Source: Leishmania infantum JPCM5
Taxonomy: Eukaryota > Euglenozoa > Kinetoplastea > Trypanosomatida > Trypanosomatidae
NCBI RefSeq assembly: GCF_000002875.2
Contig: NC_009412.2
Coordinates: 1,097,140 to 1,161,139, forward strand
Direction of reading: 5' to 3'
DNA: 64,000 nt
In this document: piece by piece, positions 62,726 to 64,000 of the stretch
Layout: each line of letters opens with the position of its first letter
Position numbering within the stretch: the stretch's first letter is position 1
Translations under genes and position numbers: made by a program
The notes under the pieces: model-generated
The model's database searches: none
Told to the model about the DNA's origin: nothing
The model's input: only the letters and a program-made list of their open reading frames with translations

Positions 62726-64000
62726 TCAATGGAAATTTGCAGCCAGTGAACTGAAGGACGACGCGCCAAACGCACTGTTTGTGTTGCCTCCGCCGGAAAA
62801 GGCGCTCTTTGGCACGCTCGAGAAGCCGCCGCCTTGCGGAGCGCCACCAAACGCACTCGTAAATGCGCTTGTAGGACCGAACACTGGCGTCGCTGCAGAG
62901 CAAAAGCTCGCGGTGGTGGAACCCGATCCGAACCCGCCGCTGATGCCGCACGCGCTGCCCGCTCCAAACCCACACACTGCCTTACCGAAGGCTGTCGACG
63001 GGGCCTGTCCAAACCCTCCAGCGACCGGCTGCGCAGCTCCCGCCGGCGGTGTCTGGCCGAAGGCACTTGGGCCTGGAGGGGCCTTACCGAAGGCGGTCGA
63101 CGGGGCCTGCCCGAACCCTCCAGCGACCGGCTGCGCAGCTCCCGCCGGCGGTGTCTGGCCGAAGGCACTTGAGCCTGGAGGGGCCTTACCGAAGGCGGTC
63201 GACGGGGCCTGTCCAAACCCTCCAGCGACCGGCTGCGCAGCTCCCGCCGGCGGTGTCTGGCCGAAGGCACTTGGGCCTGGAGGGGCCTTACCGAAGGCGG
63301 TCGACGGGGCCTGTCCAAACCCTCCAGCGACCGGCTGCGCAGCTCCCGCCGGCGGTGTCTGGCCGAAGGCACTTGGGCCTGGAGGGGCCTTACCGAAGGC
63401 GGTCGACGGGGCCTGCCCAAACCCTCCAGTGACCGGCTGCGCAGCTCCCGCCGGCGGTGTCTGGCCGAAGGCACTTGAGCCTGGAGGGGCCTTCCCGAAG
63501 GCGGTCGACGGGGCCTGTCCAAACCCTCCAGCGACCGGCTGCGCAGCTCCCGCCGGCGGTGTCTGGCCGAAGGCACTTGAGCCTGGAGGGGCCTTACCGA
63601 AGGCGGTCGACGGGGCCTGTCCAAACCCTCCAGCGACCGGCTGCGCAGCTCCCGCCGGCGGTGTCTGGCCGAAGGCACTTGGGCCTGGAGGGGCCTTACC
63701 GAAGGCGGTCGACGGGGCCTGTCCAAACCCTCCAGCGACCGGCTGCGCAGCTCCCGCCGGCGGTGTCTGGCCGAAGGCACTTGGGCCTGGAGGGGCCTTA
63801 CCGAAGGCGGTCGACGGGGCCTGCCCAAACCCTCCAGTGACCGGCTGCGCAGCTCCCGCCGGCGGTGTCTGGCCGAAGGCANAGCGTTGTGGTGCTGTCG
63901 GGAAATGCCCTTTGGCGTTGCGCTGTGTGCCACAAGGTGAAGGACCTGAAGGGCCCCCACTTAGACGGCAAGGCGAGTGTGCGCTCGGACTGCTGGCCGT
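62726..64000 (-). CDS. FG-repeat nucleoporin-like protein (3' part, truncated by the window edge)
   Basis: The frame is open from the window edge to the stop at 62726 (425 codons). Most of it is a tandem array of a 34-residue unit with FGQ, FGQ and FGK motifs (for example AGGFGQAPSTAFGKAP). The last 84 residues are non-repetitive but still carry GFG, VFG and AFG motifs and end in SLAANFH. FG repeats of this spacing occur in channel nucleoporins and bind transport receptors. The N-terminal part is missing, so no orthologue can be named. The piece above the ambiguous base at 63882 has no FG motifs in any frame, so the join there may be artificial. A longer ORF in another frame (62602-63960) reads as Arg-rich repeats and is a shadow. 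Confidence 0.78.
   Translation of the reverse strand, partial: TASSPSAHSPCRLSGGPSGPSPCGTQRNAKGHFPTAPQRXAFGQTPPAGAAQPVTGGFGQAPSTAFGKAPPGPSAFGQTPPAGAAQPVAGGFGQAPSTAFGKAPPGPSAFGQTPPAGAAQPVAGGFGQAPSTAFGKAPPGSSAFGQTPPAGAAQPVAGGFGQAPSTAFGKAPPGSSAFGQTPPAGAAQPVTGGFGQAPSTAFGKAPPGPSAFGQTPPAGAAQPVAGGFGQAPSTAFGKAPPGPSAFGQTPPAGAAQPVAGGFGQAPSTAFGKAPPGSSAFGQTPPAGAAQPVAGGFGQAPSTAFGKAPPGPSAFGQTPPAGAAQPVAGGFGQAPSTAFGKAVCGFGAGSACGISGGFGSGSTTASFCSAATPVFGPTSAFTSAFGGAPQGGGFSSVPKSAFSGGGNTNSAFGASSFSSLAANFH
62973..63880 (-). repeat. About nine tandem 102-bp coding repeats
   Basis: A direct tandem array with a 102-bp period (34 codons), almost identical at DNA level, with a few alternating variants (tt-g/a-gcc and cc-a/g positions). 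It encodes the FG region of the nucleoporin-like gene. It stops abruptly at the ambiguous base 63882. True copy number may be higher. Confidence 0.93.

Noticed and set aside
62973..63880. Regular repeats as a possible CRISPR array
   Set aside because: The units are contiguous coding repeats with no unique spacers, in a eukaryotic genome.
62602..63960. 452-codon minus-strand ORF with Arg-rich repeats
   Set aside because: It is the other frame of the 102-bp array. The frame ending at 62726 gives regular FG motifs and FG-rich unique sequence, which explains the repeat better.

Overview
The window reads as a piece of a Leishmania-type (Leishmaniinae) nuclear chromosome. All supported genes are intronless and lie on the minus strand, so they form part of one right-to-left polycistronic transcription unit. 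They are separated by long, CA/GT- and pyrimidine-rich spacers that carry candidate spliced-leader acceptors. Coding sequence is mostly GC-rich at third positions. The proteins include the kinetoplastid cytosolic malate dehydrogenase, an NADP-type glutamate dehydrogenase and an SPX-domain phosphate transporter of the acidocalcisomal Pho91 type. From memory, the malate and glutamate dehydrogenase genes lie a few genes apart on L. major chromosome 28, which fits; I cannot confirm species or chromosome from the sequence alone.

Layout, left to right (3' to 5' of the transcription unit): RING/coiled-coil protein with SUMO-interaction-like motifs (327-1757); F-box-like protein (2573-3964); FG nucleoporin with seven 75-bp repeats (4404-5465); a 502-bp dispersed retroposon-like repeat (5768-6269); cytosolic malate dehydrogenase (6629-7603); unknown protein (8415-9164); axonemal-type dynein heavy chain (10517-23200); unknown protein (24878-26035); COG8-like Golgi tether subunit (27744-29333); a 3.6-kb gene-free stretch; glutamate dehydrogenase (32925-34283); a small single-span membrane protein (35105-35458); an OB-fold-like protein (36578-37117); Pho91-like transporter (38222-40426); a PH-like-domain protein (41395-42939); a second, apparently identical copy of the 502-bp repeat (43543-44044); CCCH zinc-finger protein (45898-46908); WD40 protein (48632-49600); a decayed kinesin-like/FHA gene (51876-54245); small unknown genes (55556-55921, 56807-57316, 58119-58724); a NEK-like kinase (59553-60713); glucosamine-6-phosphate N-acetyltransferase (61432-61878); and the 3' part of another FG nucleoporin with about nine 102-bp repeats (62726-64000).

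The genes do not form a functional operon; kinetoplastid units co-transcribe unrelated genes that are individually trans-spliced. There are, however, two FG nucleoporin-like genes with homogenised repeats, and two cytoskeletal motor genes, one intact and one decayed. Expression differences must come largely from UTRs, which makes the two 502-bp repeats in spacers worth attention. Both ambiguous bases (5823 and 63882) fall in repeats and probably mark assembly joins. No tRNA, rRNA, CRISPR, telomeric repeat or strand switch was recognised. I did not find a clearly new system; the most interesting items are the RING protein with SIM-like motifs, the kinesin-like relic, the identical dispersed repeat pair and the kinase with a C-terminal SH3-like segment.
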